From JANPLD01 sp031426355 (GTDB lineage Bacteria; Pseudomonadota; Alphaproteobacteria; Rickettsiales; UBA8987): 54,862 nt of DNA. The stretch covers positions 1 to 54,862 of the forward strand of contig JANPLD010000008.1 in the NCBI GenBank assembly GCA_031426355.1, given 5' to 3'. Under the pieces are notes generated by a model that was not told the DNA's origin, ran no database searches, and saw only the letters and a list, made by a program, of their open reading frames with translations. Position 1 is the stretch's first letter, and the number at the start of each line of letters is the position of its first letter. Position numbers and translations under genes: made by a program. Shown here one piece after another: positions 15,887-24,049 of the stretch.

Positions 15887-16513
15887 TTAGCGGGGCGCAG
15901 CAAACCTTGCCCTGACACGCTTAAAAGTTTCCCTATTTACATATTCGTAACATCTGTCGAGTACAAACCTGCATTTAAGCTGGCTGCCTGCAAAGCACTC
16001 CTTAACAGATTCAGTACAGTGGAATTGTTTTTCCCAAGCCTGGATATTATCCCATCTTGATTCTACAGTGCCGCGGATATCCGGCTGGATCTCTATGCGT
16101 TTCATTTCCGCTTTTATAAGTTCTGCCTGTCTTTGTTTCGGGGTAAGAGTTCTGTAAGCTTCTGCCCTGGATGCATATCCCGGACGGCTTTTCCTAATAA
16201 GCTCCGTGCGGACTGAAGGATTATAATAAGTGTTATCAATCTGATGGAGCTTTTTTATTAATTCATTGCGTTCGGATTTATCTTCGGTTTTTTCCAGCTG
16301 CACTTTTATAGTTTGTTTAGCAAGGGACATTTTCCCCAAGTAAGACTTATCAACTATTGCTTTACCATTCTGTTGTGTCTGGGTTTTAACTTTCTTTTTT
16401 TCAACCTGCGCTTTGTTGACTTGTTCAGATATTTTGATCTGGGAATAGGAAGTGTTACTGAAAAATATCAGTATGAAAAATAGTAAAAAATAACTGCTTT
16501 TAGAAAAATGCAT
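15887..16513 (-). CDS. Exported protein of unknown function, coupled to dusB
   Basis: A 208-residue protein with a clear signal peptide (about residues 1-24; SYS is a probable cleavage site). The mature part is rich in Lys, Gln and Arg and mostly helical. The C-terminus has four cysteines (FHCTESVKECF, LKCRF, DRCYEYV), likely two disulfides. Its ATG overlaps the dusB stop by one base (TAATG), so translation is probably coupled to dusB. I do not recognise the family. It is one of several small exported Cys-containing proteins in this window. Confidence 0.7.
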   Translation of the reverse strand: MHFSKSSYFLLFFILIFFSNTSYSQIKISEQVNKAQVEKKKVKTQTQQNGKAIVDKSYLGKMSLAKQTIKVQLEKTEDKSERNELIKKLHQIDNTYYNPSVRTELIRKSRPGYASRAEAYRTLTPKQRQAELIKAEMKRIEIQPDIRGTVESRWDNIQAWEKQFHCTESVKECFAGSQLKCRFVLDRCYEYVNRETFKRVRARFAAPR

Positions 16514-17580
16514 TATTCACAAATATAATTATCGCCTTCCTGAGTATAATCTATTTGCGTATCTTTTTCCGCAAGTTTTTGATGTTCCGGGTTTTCTATG
16601 AGGAAAGTATAAAACTCTTTTATCATTTTTATTACTTTGTCAGTGTCTGATTCCTGCATAACGTGCTTTCTAAACTCGGCAGAGCCGTATTTTCCCGCGG
16701 AATACCAACCCAGATGTTTCTTAGCCATTCTATGGCCGGGAACTATGCCATAATGCTCAAGCATCGAAATATAATGTTCCAGAACAGTATCCAGTTGATC
16801 CTGAAGGTCTGGCTCAGAAGTAATCTGCTGGCCGTTCAAAAATTGAGCTGTCTGGGAGATGAACCATGGTTTGCCATAAGCGCCCCTGCCTATCATAATG
16901 CCGTCTGCGCCTGAATCTTCCAGAGCCTGCCTTGCATTTTCAAAAGTACAGATATCGCCATTGGCGATAACAGGGATATTTACCGCTTCCTTAACATTCC
17001 TGATGAATTTCCAATCAGCGGTGCCCTTATAAAACTGGCATCTTGTGCGGCCGTGAACGGTCAGCATCTGAATCCCAACATCTTCTGCGATCTTTGCAAG
17101 TTTTGGAGCGTTTAAATTTGAATGGTCCCAGCCCATACGCATTTTCATGGTAACGGGTATTTTCACTGCTTTAACGGTTGCTTCCATAACTTCCATAGCT
17201 AGCTTCTCATCCCGCATCATGGAACTACCAGCGTGCTGGCCGTTAGTTACTTTTTTAACAGGGCAGCCGAAATTTATATCTATCAGGTGAGCGCCTTTTG
17301 CTTCATTTATGCGGGCGGCCTCTGCCATAACTTCCGGTTCGCAGCCAGCTAACTGAACAGACATAGGGTAAGTTTCCGGCGCGTCATCACATCCGGCTTT
17401 TTTAAGGTTTTCCTGTTCCTTGAGAACCATGGCTTTGCTTGCTATCATTTCGGAAACTACAAGAGCGGCGCCATATTTCTTTTTGACAAGCCTGCGGAAA
17501 GGCGGATCAGTTATGCCACTTAAGGGAGCGAGAATAACATTATTCTCCAGAGTGATATTTCCTATTTTTATTGGTTTCAT
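16513..17580 (-). CDS. dusB: tRNA-dihydrouridine synthase, DusB/NifR3
   Basis: An FMN-dependent enzyme that reduces specific uridines in tRNA D-loops. The protein has 355 residues, with a TIM barrel over the first 245 or so: the flavin-site LAPLSGITDPPFR, the catalytic Cys106 in NFGCPVKKV, HGRTR.QFYKG, and the phosphate-binding NGDI and GIMIGRGA.GKPW. The C-terminal helical tRNA-binding domain follows. In alphaproteobacteria this nifR3 gene is typically adjacent to ispDF, and here the two are divergent with a 41-base gap. Confidence 0.93.
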   Translation of the reverse strand: MKPIKIGNITLENNVILAPLSGITDPPFRRLVKKKYGAALVVSEMIASKAMVLKEQENLKKAGCDDAPETYPMSVQLAGCEPEVMAEAARINEAKGAHLIDINFGCPVKKVTNGQHAGSSMMRDEKLAMEVMEATVKAVKIPVTMKMRMGWDHSNLNAPKLAKIAEDVGIQMLTVHGRTRCQFYKGTADWKFIRNVKEAVNIPVIANGDICTFENARQALEDSGADGIMIGRGAYGKPWFISQTAQFLNGQQITSEPDLQDQLDTVLEHYISMLEHYGIVPGHRMAKKHLGWYSAGKYGSAEFRKHVMQESDTDKVIKMIKEFYTFLIENPEHQKLAEKDTQIDYTQEGDNYICE

Positions 17581-17621
17581 TATCTGTTAAAAGGCTTTGA
17601 ATCTGATGGTCTATACAAAAA

Positions 17622-18776
17622 ATGAACGTAAAAAGCAATGTTGCACTTATAGTTGCAGGGGGTAGCGGCCTCAGGATGAATTCCGAACTGCCTAAGCAAT
17701 ATATGCAGATCGGCGGGAAAACCATACTGGAAAGAACATATAAGGCTTTTGCCAATAACGATAATATAGATAAAATACAGATAGTTATCTCAGAAAACCA
17801 TCAAGATGTATATGAAGGTTTTTTAAATAAATTAACTGATAAAGATAAACTGCTGCCAGTATGTTTTGGCGGTAATAACAGGCAGGAGTCTGTCAAGTTT
17901 GGTCTGGAATCATTAAAAAAATATAATCCTGAAAGGGTTTTGATACATGATTCGGTGAGACCTTTTGTGAGTAATGAGCTGATTGATAGAATTATCTCAG
18001 GATTAGAAAATTCAAAATGCGCTGTTCCTGCTATTAAAATTACTGATACTGTAAAGGAGGTAGAGGGAAACAAAATAAAACGTAGTCTGTATAGAGATGA
18101 TTTAATTACGGTACAAACACCTCAAGGGTTTGATTTTGAGTTTATATATAAACTACATCAGGGTTTTAAAGATAAAAATTTCTCAGATGACACTTGGCTT
18201 GCAGAATTAATTAATGAAAAAATCATGATAATTGAAGGTGAAAAAGGAAATTATAAGATCACTACATCGGAAGATCTAGAAAGGGCGAGAAATTCTATGG
18301 CAGAAACAAGAGTAGGTTCAGGGTTTGATGTTCACCAGTTTGAAGAAGGTGAATTCATAACTTTGTGCGGGATAAAAATACCGTTCAATAAGAAACTGAA
18401 AGGGCATTCCGATGCTGATTGTGCGTGGCATGCTTTAACTGATGCGCTGCTCGGCGCCATAGGTGAAGGTGATATAGGGGAGCATTTTCCTGATACTGAT
18501 GCGAAGTGGAAAAATGCAGATTCGAAAATATTTCTAGTAAAAGCAAATGAGCTGCTAAAAAGCAGGGGCGGAAAAATTTCCAACATTGATATGACGATCA
18601 TTTGTGAAAAACCTAAAATGAAAGACTTCAAAGAAGAAATGAAAATAAATACGGCTAAAGTGTTAGAAATTGAAACTGATAGAATCAATATAAAAGCTAC
18701 CACTACAGAAAAGCTGGGATTTTTGGGAAGGGAAGAAGGTTTGGCAGTTCAGGTTATGATCAGTATGGAAATTTGA
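17622..18776 (+). CDS. ispDF: Bifunctional IspD/IspF isoprenoid enzyme
   Basis: A fused enzyme of the MEP pathway. The N-terminal IspD domain (about 1-225) makes CDP-methylerythritol: LIVAGGSGLRMNSELPKQY holds the CTP loop, and HDSVRPFV and DTVK follow. The C-terminal IspF domain (from about 230) cyclises the phosphorylated product: VGSGFDVHQF has the zinc ligands Asp236 and His238, GHSDADC.WHALTDALLGA and GDIGEHFPDTD follow. The fusion is common in alphaproteobacteria and epsilonproteobacteria. The separate step between the two (IspE) is not in the window. Length 384 is normal. Confidence 0.97.
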   Translation: MNVKSNVALIVAGGSGLRMNSELPKQYMQIGGKTILERTYKAFANNDNIDKIQIVISENHQDVYEGFLNKLTDKDKLLPVCFGGNNRQESVKFGLESLKKYNPERVLIHDSVRPFVSNELIDRIISGLENSKCAVPAIKITDTVKEVEGNKIKRSLYRDDLITVQTPQGFDFEFIYKLHQGFKDKNFSDDTWLAELINEKIMIIEGEKGNYKITTSEDLERARNSMAETRVGSGFDVHQFEEGEFITLCGIKIPFNKKLKGHSDADCAWHALTDALLGAIGEGDIGEHFPDTDAKWKNADSKIFLVKANELLKSRGGKISNIDMTIICEKPKMKDFKEEMKINTAKVLEIETDRINIKATTTEKLGFLGREEGLAVQVMISMEI

Positions 18777-18786
18777 TTTTTTGCAC

Positions 18787-18816
18787 TTGCAGAAATTTAC
18801 TTATAACTGTTATAAG
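18787..18816 (+). promoter_or_regulatory. Candidate promoter overlapped by a palindrome, before the repeat lipoprotein
   Basis: TTGCAG (18787-18792) and TATAAG (18811-18816) are separated by 18 bases and fit a sigma-70-type promoter reading toward the lipoprotein ATG at 18840. A 15-base perfect palindrome, TTATAAC-T-GTTATAA (18801-18815), overlaps the -10 element and could be a repressor site. The AGGGGAAG at 18815-18822 is a plausible but distant ribosome site. Confidence 0.4.
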
Positions 18817-18839
18817 GGGAAGAATCAAAATTATTCCAT

Positions 18840-20258
18840 ATGAAAAATAACTTCCTCAAAATTTCAGCAATAGCAATATTGCTTTCTTCAGTTGCATCAT
18901 GCAGCACTGCTGGAACTCACGATAAAGCGCCCTCAAGGATAGTTCGTAGTGATGCAGAGGATAATCTTATTGCCGCCTCAAAAAAAGTGGATGTAACTAC
19001 GTCGGAAATAACAGATTCAGTGCCTTCGGTATCTGATAAAGTAAGTGAAAAAATCATCATTACAAAAGATACGATCGGTAAAGCAAAACAGGAAGCTACC
19101 AATATAATTGAATTGCCACAAGAAACATCAAAAGAAATTCAATTGCAAGCAACACAGTTACAAACAACGCAGCCGCAGACAAAGCTGTCAGTTGTAGAGA
19201 AGATCGAAGAAGTTTCCCCGAAAACAGAAAATTTTGTAAAAGTAACCGGGGTTAGCAAAAATGAAGAAGTTAATGTAAGCACTATTCCTTTCCAAGCTGC
19301 ACCTGCTGTTGAGAAACAGGAAATTGTTCGCAAGCAGGAAACTGTTCAGAAGCAGAATAATGTTCCGGCTGTTCCAGTGGAAGATGATATTATAACAACC
19401 TCAGCTGATAATGCTATGATCGGCGAATGTTACGGCAAGGTAAGGATCGCAGGCAGATTCAAAGATGCTGAAGAAGATGTTATGGTTCAGGCTGAAAGAG
19501 TTGTAACAAATGTTATCCCTGCGAAATATGCAACTAAGGAAGATGAAATAGTTGTTAAGGAAGAAACATTTAAATTCATTGAGATACCGGCGACATATAA
19601 AACAGTTACGGAAGAAGTAACTATTGAGCCTGAGAAAAAAGAGGCAGTAACAATTCCGGCGCAATATAAAACTGTGACTGAAAAAGTTATGGTTCAGCCT
19701 GCAAGAAAAGTATGGAAGAAAGGCAGAGGCCTGATTGAAAAAGTTGGTTCGGAAGGTGATATACTTTGTTTAGTTGAAGAACCTGCGGTTTATAAAAATG
19801 TTCAAACGCAAGTTGTTGTAGCGCCTGAAAGATCTGAAACGAAAACTATCCCTGCTGTAAAAAGAGTTATTAGCAAGCAAGTAATTGACCAGCCTGCAAA
19901 AGTTGAAAAAATTGCAGTACCGGCTATTAAAGAAAAAGTTCAGCAGAGGGTTATGGTTGAAGCTGAGAAATCTGTGACCAATACACTTCCTGCAGTTTAC
20001 CAGAAAGTTAAAAAGAGGATTCAGGTTTCTGAGGACAGGGTTGAATTACTTCCTGTAATCTGTGACCGTAACATAAACAGAGACCTTATAATCAAGATCC
20101 AGACAGCTCTTGTTAACAAAGGTTATGAGATCGGTGAGATAGATGGTTTCTTTGGTAAGCAGACATCTGAAGCGGTTGATAATTTCCAGAAATCCCTTGG
20201 GTTACAGTCTGGCGGTATCACGTATGAAACTGCAAAAGCACTTAATATACAGATATAA
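18840..20258 (+). CDS. Lipoprotein with eight 23-residue repeats and peptidoglycan-binding domain
   Basis: A 472-residue envelope protein. The signal peptide ends in a lipobox (VASC, lipidated Cys21). Residues about 25-200 are low-complexity, Thr/Gln/Val-rich. Residues 203-405 are eight tandem units of exactly 23 residues (starts at 203, 226, 249, 272, 314, 337, 360, 383), most beginning with a hydrophobic residue then PA, as in IPATYKTVTEEV. The fourth unit has a 19-residue insert. Residues about 410-470 form a PG_binding_1 domain (IQTALVNKGYEIGEIDGFFG.QT..AV..FQ). I infer an outer-membrane lipoprotein that holds the cell wall; the role of the repeats is unknown. The next gene starts 2 bases after its stop. 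Confidence 0.85.
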   Translation: MKNNFLKISAIAILLSSVASCSTAGTHDKAPSRIVRSDAEDNLIAASKKVDVTTSEITDSVPSVSDKVSEKIIITKDTIGKAKQEATNIIELPQETSKEIQLQATQLQTTQPQTKLSVVEKIEEVSPKTENFVKVTGVSKNEEVNVSTIPFQAAPAVEKQEIVRKQETVQKQNNVPAVPVEDDIITTSADNAMIGECYGKVRIAGRFKDAEEDVMVQAERVVTNVIPAKYATKEDEIVVKEETFKFIEIPATYKTVTEEVTIEPEKKEAVTIPAQYKTVTEKVMVQPARKVWKKGRGLIEKVGSEGDILCLVEEPAVYKNVQTQVVVAPERSETKTIPAVKRVISKQVIDQPAKVEKIAVPAIKEKVQQRVMVEAEKSVTNTLPAVYQKVKKRIQVSEDRVELLPVICDRNINRDLIIKIQTALVNKGYEIGEIDGFFGKQTSEAVDNFQKSLGLQSGGITYETAKALNIQI

Positions 20259-20259
20259 T

Positions 20260-21624
20260 ATGAAAGCCTTATCCATCAATCCATACAACAACGAAGTTGT
20301 TTTTGAGAATGATGTTTTAAATGATAATGAGATCGAATCAGCCTTAGAAAGTTCTTCTAAGGCTTTTTCTTTTTATAAGGCTGAATTTTCAGAGAAAAGG
20401 GCTAGGCTACTTAAATCTGTGGCAGATGTGCTAAGAAAAAATAAGACATCTTATGCCAAGACCATTTCCCTTGAGATGGGAAAGATATTTAAAGATAGCC
20501 TTGCAGAAGTAGAAAAATGCGCGAGTCTCTTTGATTTCTATTCAGAAAATATTTCTGTGTTCTTGCAGGATGTAAATATTAAAACAGAATTTAAGGTAAG
20601 TAAGATCGTTTATAACCCGCTTGGGGTTGTTCTGGCTGTTATGCCATGGAATTTTCCTTTCTGGCAGGTGATAAGGGCAGCAGCGCCAATTATAGGCGGT
20701 GGTAATTGCCTGATGTTAAAGCATGCATCAAATGTTTCTGAATGTGCAAAAACTATAGAAAATATATTTATTGAAGCGGGGTTCCCTGAAAATATATTCA
20801 AAACAGTGATTGTAAATTCATCCAAGGTCTCAAATATTATTTCCGATAAGAGAATAGCGGCGGTTACTTTTACCGGCAGCACAGATGTTGGCAGGAAAAT
20901 TGCAGAAGCAGCAGGAAAAATTTTAAAGAAGTCAGTTCTGGAATTGGGTGGTAATGATCCATACATGGTCTTTGAGGATGCGGATATAGATAAGGCCGCA
21001 GACATATGCGCTAAATCACGTCTTATCAATGTTGGGCAATCATGTATTTCTGCGAAGAGGTTTATAGTGAACCAGAATATCTATGATGAATTTTTAGGGA
21101 AGTTTTCCTCTATAATCAAAAGCAAGAAGTATGGTGACCAGTTTGATGATTCAAACGATTTAGGGCCGCTTGTAAGTGTGAAAGCGCGAGATGATATAAA
21201 TAATATAGTATCTGATTTTGTAAAAAATGGTGCAAATAAGGTTTATGGGAAAGAAATAACTGATAAATCTTCAGCCCTTTTTGAACCTACAATTCTAGAA
21301 ATTCCTGAGCATATAAAAGTTGAAGAGATTGAAGTGTTCGGCCCGGTTGCACTTGTTTACAAAGCGAAAAGCGATGAAGATGCAGTAAGGATAGCAAATA
21401 CCAGTAAGTTCGGATTAGGTTCAGCCATCTTTTCCAAAGATACTGAGAAAGCTATTAGAACTGCTGAAAAATATGTTGATTCAGGCTCAGTATTCATTAA
21501 TGACCTAGTGCGCTCAGATGCGAGGCTGCCTTTTGGAGGTATCAAGGAAAGTGGCTATGGGAGGGAGCTTTCTGATCTCGGGGTTAAAGAATTCCAGAAT
21601 ATTAAAACTTTAGTTTGCGCTTAA
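20260..21624 (+). CDS. NAD(P)-dependent aldehyde dehydrogenase, succinate-semialdehyde type
   Basis: A 454-residue aldehyde dehydrogenase starting at ATG 20260; an in-frame extension back to 20143 lies inside the lipoprotein gene and is rejected. The cofactor site shows PWNFPFWQ and FTGSTDVGR, the general-base region LELGGNDPYMV, and the catalytic Cys in NVGQSCISAKRF. EVFGPVALVY and LPFGGIKESGYGREL are at the C-terminus. The short N-terminus and sequence resemble the succinate-semialdehyde dehydrogenase (Sad/GabD) group. The exact aldehyde is not certain. It is probably in the same transcript as the lipoprotein. Confidence 0.88.
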   Translation: MKALSINPYNNEVVFENDVLNDNEIESALESSSKAFSFYKAEFSEKRARLLKSVADVLRKNKTSYAKTISLEMGKIFKDSLAEVEKCASLFDFYSENISVFLQDVNIKTEFKVSKIVYNPLGVVLAVMPWNFPFWQVIRAAAPIIGGGNCLMLKHASNVSECAKTIENIFIEAGFPENIFKTVIVNSSKVSNIISDKRIAAVTFTGSTDVGRKIAEAAGKILKKSVLELGGNDPYMVFEDADIDKAADICAKSRLINVGQSCISAKRFIVNQNIYDEFLGKFSSIIKSKKYGDQFDDSNDLGPLVSVKARDDINNIVSDFVKNGANKVYGKEITDKSSALFEPTILEIPEHIKVEEIEVFGPVALVYKAKSDEDAVRIANTSKFGLGSAIFSKDTEKAIRTAEKYVDSGSVFINDLVRSDARLPFGGIKESGYGRELSDLGVKEFQNIKTLVCA

Positions 21625-21630
21625 TTTTGT

Positions 21631-21636
21631 TATAAT
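21631..21636 (+). promoter_or_regulatory. Perfect -10 box upstream of thiS
   Basis: TATAAT lies 24 bases before the thiS ATG. No good -35 hexamer is seen 16-18 bases upstream (the region is CTTTAG-like), so only a weak or activator-dependent promoter is supported. GAGCAG just before the ATG could serve as the ribosome site. Confidence 0.3.
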
Positions 21637-21660
21637 AATGGAAAGTATAAAGAGCAGCTT

Positions 21661-21861
21661 ATGAAAATCATATTAAACGGTGAGGAAATAGTAATAGATA
21701 AGGGTTTTTCTATTAAAAACCTGTTGGAGAGATTCGCCCTTGAGCCTAAGAAGATCGCAGTTGAAAAGAACCTTGAAATAGTATCCCGTTCTAAATTTGA
21801 GAGTACATTAATTAATGAAGGCGACAGGATAGAGATAATACATTTTATTGGTGGTGGTTAA
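21661..21861 (+). CDS. thiS: Sulfur carrier protein ThiS
   Basis: A 66-residue ubiquitin-fold protein carrying the sulfur for the thiazole ring of thiamine as a C-terminal thiocarboxylate. It begins with MKIILNGEE and ends in IIHFIGGG, so the essential terminal Gly-Gly is intact. No thiG, thiF or other thiamine gene is next to it, which is unusual; the partners must be elsewhere or absent. Its stop codon overlaps the next start by one base (TAATG), coupling it to an exported Cys-rich protein. Confidence 0.92.
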   Translation: MKIILNGEEIVIDKGFSIKNLLERFALEPKKIAVEKNLEIVSRSKFESTLINEGDRIEIIHFIGGG

Positions 21862-22286
21862 TGAAACTGTTCGTTTTGATTATTTCCCTTCTCTTTTCCC
21901 TGCCATCTTTTGCTGAGGATTCCGCATATAATTGCAAAGACAATGAGAAGAAAATCTTAAAAGTTCTTAAAAGATTTCCTTACTGCGATCATGATGAAGA
22001 GTGCAGGTATTTTGATTATGGCTACCCTTGGCAGAAAGATGCCTGTGTTAAAGCGATAGTCAGCACTAAGGAAGAAAATAATACTCTCCGATATCTGAAG
22101 GCGATTGAGGAATATAACCAGAACTGCGTATATAATGATAAGAAAAAGAACCGTAAATTCCTCAAAATACAGCAATCACTTAAAGAAAAAGAATGTAAAG
22201 AAAGCCCAAGATTATTCTGTTTAAAAGGTGTATGCAGAAACCAATTTTATCCTATGTTTTTTGACGATGCTGGTTCTATTAGATAA
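21861..22286 (+). CDS. Small exported Cys-rich protein between thiS and trpG
   Basis: A 141-residue protein with a plain signal peptide (residues 1-18, cleavage after SFA). The mature part has eight cysteines (YNCKD, PYCDHDEECRYF, DACVK, QNCVY, KECKE, LFCLKGVCRN) in a Lys/Glu-rich chain. It starts on the thiS stop and its end overlaps the trpG start by 20 bases, in a different frame. I do not recognise the family. Location in the periplasm with disulfides is inferred from the signal and the even number of cysteines. Confidence 0.7.
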   Translation: MKLFVLIISLLFSLPSFAEDSAYNCKDNEKKILKVLKRFPYCDHDEECRYFDYGYPWQKDACVKAIVSTKEENNTLRYLKAIEEYNQNCVYNDKKKNRKFLKIQQSLKEKECKESPRLFCLKGVCRNQFYPMFFDDAGSIR

Positions 22287-22842
22287 TTATGACAGTTTTA
22301 CCTATAACCTCCTCCATTATATTGAGCAGGAAGGTGAGAAAGTAAAAATATTCAGGAATGATGAGGTTACTCCTGAGCAGGTTCTGGAATTAAACCCTAG
22401 CGGCATAGTAATATCGCCCGGGCCTTGTGACCCTATAAGGGCGGGAATAAGCATGAAACTTATAGAGAAAGCTGCTGGCAAGGTTCCAGTGCTTGGCGTG
22501 TGTTTAGGCCATCAGGCAATAGGTGAGGTATTTGGCGGTAAAGTTATCAGGGCTGATATGCCAATGCATGGCAAAATATCGAAGATAAACCATAACGGAA
22601 CGGGCTTATTTAAAAATGTTCCATCCCCTTTTAACGCAACCAGATATCATTCATTGATAGTTGAGAGGGAAAGCCTCCCTGAAACCCTTCAAATCACAGC
22701 CTACACAGATGATAATGTGATCATGGGACTATCTCATAAGGAATATCAAGTACACGGAGTTCAGTTCCATCCTGAAAGCATTGCTTCGGAGCAGGGGCAT
22801 GAAATGATAAGAAATTTTATTTCTATCTGCCGAAATATCTAG
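22267..22842 (+). CDS. trpG: Anthranilate/aminodeoxychorismate synthase glutaminase
   Basis: A 191-residue class I glutamine amidotransferase that feeds ammonia to anthranilate synthase (TrpE) and often also to PabB. The start ATG 22267 gives MLVLLDNYDSFTYNL, the standard N-terminus. The nucleophile is the Cys in GVCLGHQAIGE, and the His-Glu pair is in VQFHPESI. The ISPGPCDP oxyanion segment is present. Neither trpE nor pabB is nearby, so TrpG versus PabA cannot be decided; folK and folP elsewhere in the window make shared use plausible. Confidence 0.9.
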   Translation: MLVLLDNYDSFTYNLLHYIEQEGEKVKIFRNDEVTPEQVLELNPSGIVISPGPCDPIRAGISMKLIEKAAGKVPVLGVCLGHQAIGEVFGGKVIRADMPMHGKISKINHNGTGLFKNVPSPFNATRYHSLIVERESLPETLQITAYTDDNVIMGLSHKEYQVHGVQFHPESIASEQGHEMIRNFISICRNI

Positions 22843-22859
22843 CTCCCGTAATAGGCAAT

Positions 22860-22888
22860 AAAAAAAGCCCCTTAAAAAGAGGCTTTTG
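22860..22888 (-). terminator. Intrinsic terminator after rpsT, partly bidirectional
   Basis: AAAAGCCCCTT (22863-22873) and AAGAGGCTTTT (22877-22887) form a stem of ten pairs with one mismatch and a three-base loop. On the minus strand the stem is followed by seven Ts, giving a strong terminator for rpsT. On the plus strand only four Ts follow, so it would stop trpG transcription less well. Confidence 0.78.
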
Positions 22889-22912
22889 AATTTAAATATC
22901 TTGTAAAAGAAA

Positions 22913-23182
22913 TTATTTACCAGCAGCCTTCTTAGCAGCTTTAGCTAATCTGCTTTTGAGCCTAGAAGCTGTATTCTTTTTAAGTAAACCTTTAGTAACG
23001 CCTTTATCAAGTTCTTTCTGAGCTACGATTAGCGCCTTTGCAGCATCTTCTTTATTATTTGCAGAAACAGAACCTCTTAGAGATTTAACAGCAGATTTGA
23101 TCTTGCTGCTTCTGGCAGAATTCCTGATATTTTTCTTTTTAGCTTGGCGAGTAGCTTTTTCCGCCGACTTATGAGTTGCCAT
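22913..23182 (-). CDS. rpsT: 30S ribosomal protein S20
   Basis: An 89-residue basic helical protein that binds 16S rRNA. The start MATHKSAEKATRQAKK, the RNSARSSKIKSAVK segment and the Lys/Ala-rich end NTASRLKSRLAKA are typical. It stands alone with its own promoter (23216-23244) and terminator (22860-22888), as is common for rpsT. The length is normal. Confidence 0.97.
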   Translation of the reverse strand: MATHKSAEKATRQAKKKNIRNSARSSKIKSAVKSLRGSVSANNKEDAAKALIVAQKELDKGVTKGLLKKNTASRLKSRLAKAAKKAAGK

Positions 23183-23215
23183 GTTTTTTACACAAAATTA
23201 GGTTATGGGTGGCTT

Positions 23216-23244
23216 TCTCTAGGGCTTTGGCTCTCATATGTCAA
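23216..23244 (-). promoter_or_regulatory. rpsT promoter
   Basis: Read on the minus strand, a perfect TTGACA (complement of 23239-23244) is followed after 17 bases by TAGAGA (complement of 23216-23221). The transcript would start near 23209 and lead into the rpsT ATG at 23182. It is the best -35 element in the window. Confidence 0.6.
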
Positions 23245-23263
23245 GTATTTATTGGCCTGGTTA

Positions 23264-24049
23264 TCAGCTTGCTGGCTTTTGAAGCCTGTATAATTCCCGA
23301 ACCTTGGCTAGGCGGAGCATTTTAGAGTAGGCATACATTACGCTGGCTACAAAGCCGTCTACGCCGTAAAATATGTATTTTCTTATAAAATAAGACTTTA
23401 GGAAGGCAAAGAAAGGCTCAATAATTATCCGCAAGGTAGAGGGCTGCTGCCTGCCTTTGGCGATCCAGTCTTCCGCCTGCAAGCTAGTGTAGGAGTTTAT
23501 TTTATCAGACCAGTGTTTCATGGATTTAAAGCATCTGTGATAAACATAGCCTTTTAGGCTGCCTAAATTTTCATTATTATTTTTAAGTAGAACAGAGTCA
23601 TGCACAGTACTATCGTTAAATCCTGCCTTTTCCTTATTATATAACCTTACAAAACTACTGCCAACTGCACATAAAGGGGGCTTGCTTTGCGTAAAAAATA
23701 TCATTTTCCAGAACATTTTATAGGCTGGAAAATTTTCAACTTTATTACTTTTAAAAAGATCTAGGATATTTTCCTTAAGCTCAAGAGAAAGTTCCTCATC
23801 AGCATCAAGGTTAAGTATCCATTTGTTGCTGGTCTGGTTCTCAGCAAATATCTTCTGTTGGCCATAGCCTTTCCATTCGTTGTGAAATATCTTGGCATTG
23901 TATTTCTGCGCTATTTCCAAGGTTTTATCAGTACTACCGCTATCAACCAGAATAATTTCATCTGCGATATCCTTAATACTTTCAAGGCAATACGCAAGGC
24001 GCTCTTCCTCCTCTCTGGTAATAATTGTAACTGAAAGTGGAATTTTCAT
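23264..24049 (-). CDS. Family 2 glycosyltransferase, LPS core type
   Basis: A 261-residue glycosyltransferase of the WaaE/KdtX-like group, which adds a sugar to lipopolysaccharide core. The GT-A fold begins with LSVTIITREEEERLAYCLESI, then ILVDSGSTDKTLEIA, and NLDADEELS holds the metal-binding DxD. The C-terminus has the Trp- and His-containing VYHRCFKSMKHWSDKIN segment and a hydrophobic helix (FFAFLKSYF). It overlaps the upstream membrane protein by 4 bases (ATGA), so both are co-translated. Sugar specificity is not readable. Confidence 0.88.
   Translation of the reverse strand: MKIPLSVTIITREEEERLAYCLESIKDIADEIILVDSGSTDKTLEIAQKYNAKIFHNEWKGYGQQKIFAENQTSNKWILNLDADEELSLELKENILDLFKSNKVENFPAYKMFWKMIFFTQSKPPLCAVGSSFVRLYNKEKAGFNDSTVHDSVLLKNNNENLGSLKGYVYHRCFKSMKHWSDKINSYTSLQAEDWIAKGRQQPSTLRIIIEPFFAFLKSYFIRKYIFYGVDGFVASVMYAYSKMLRLAKVRELYRLQKPAS

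Noticed and set aside
20143..20259. Upstream start of the aldehyde dehydrogenase
   Set aside because: It lies inside the lipoprotein coding region and adds residues unlike the family; ATG 20260 gives a normal N-terminus.
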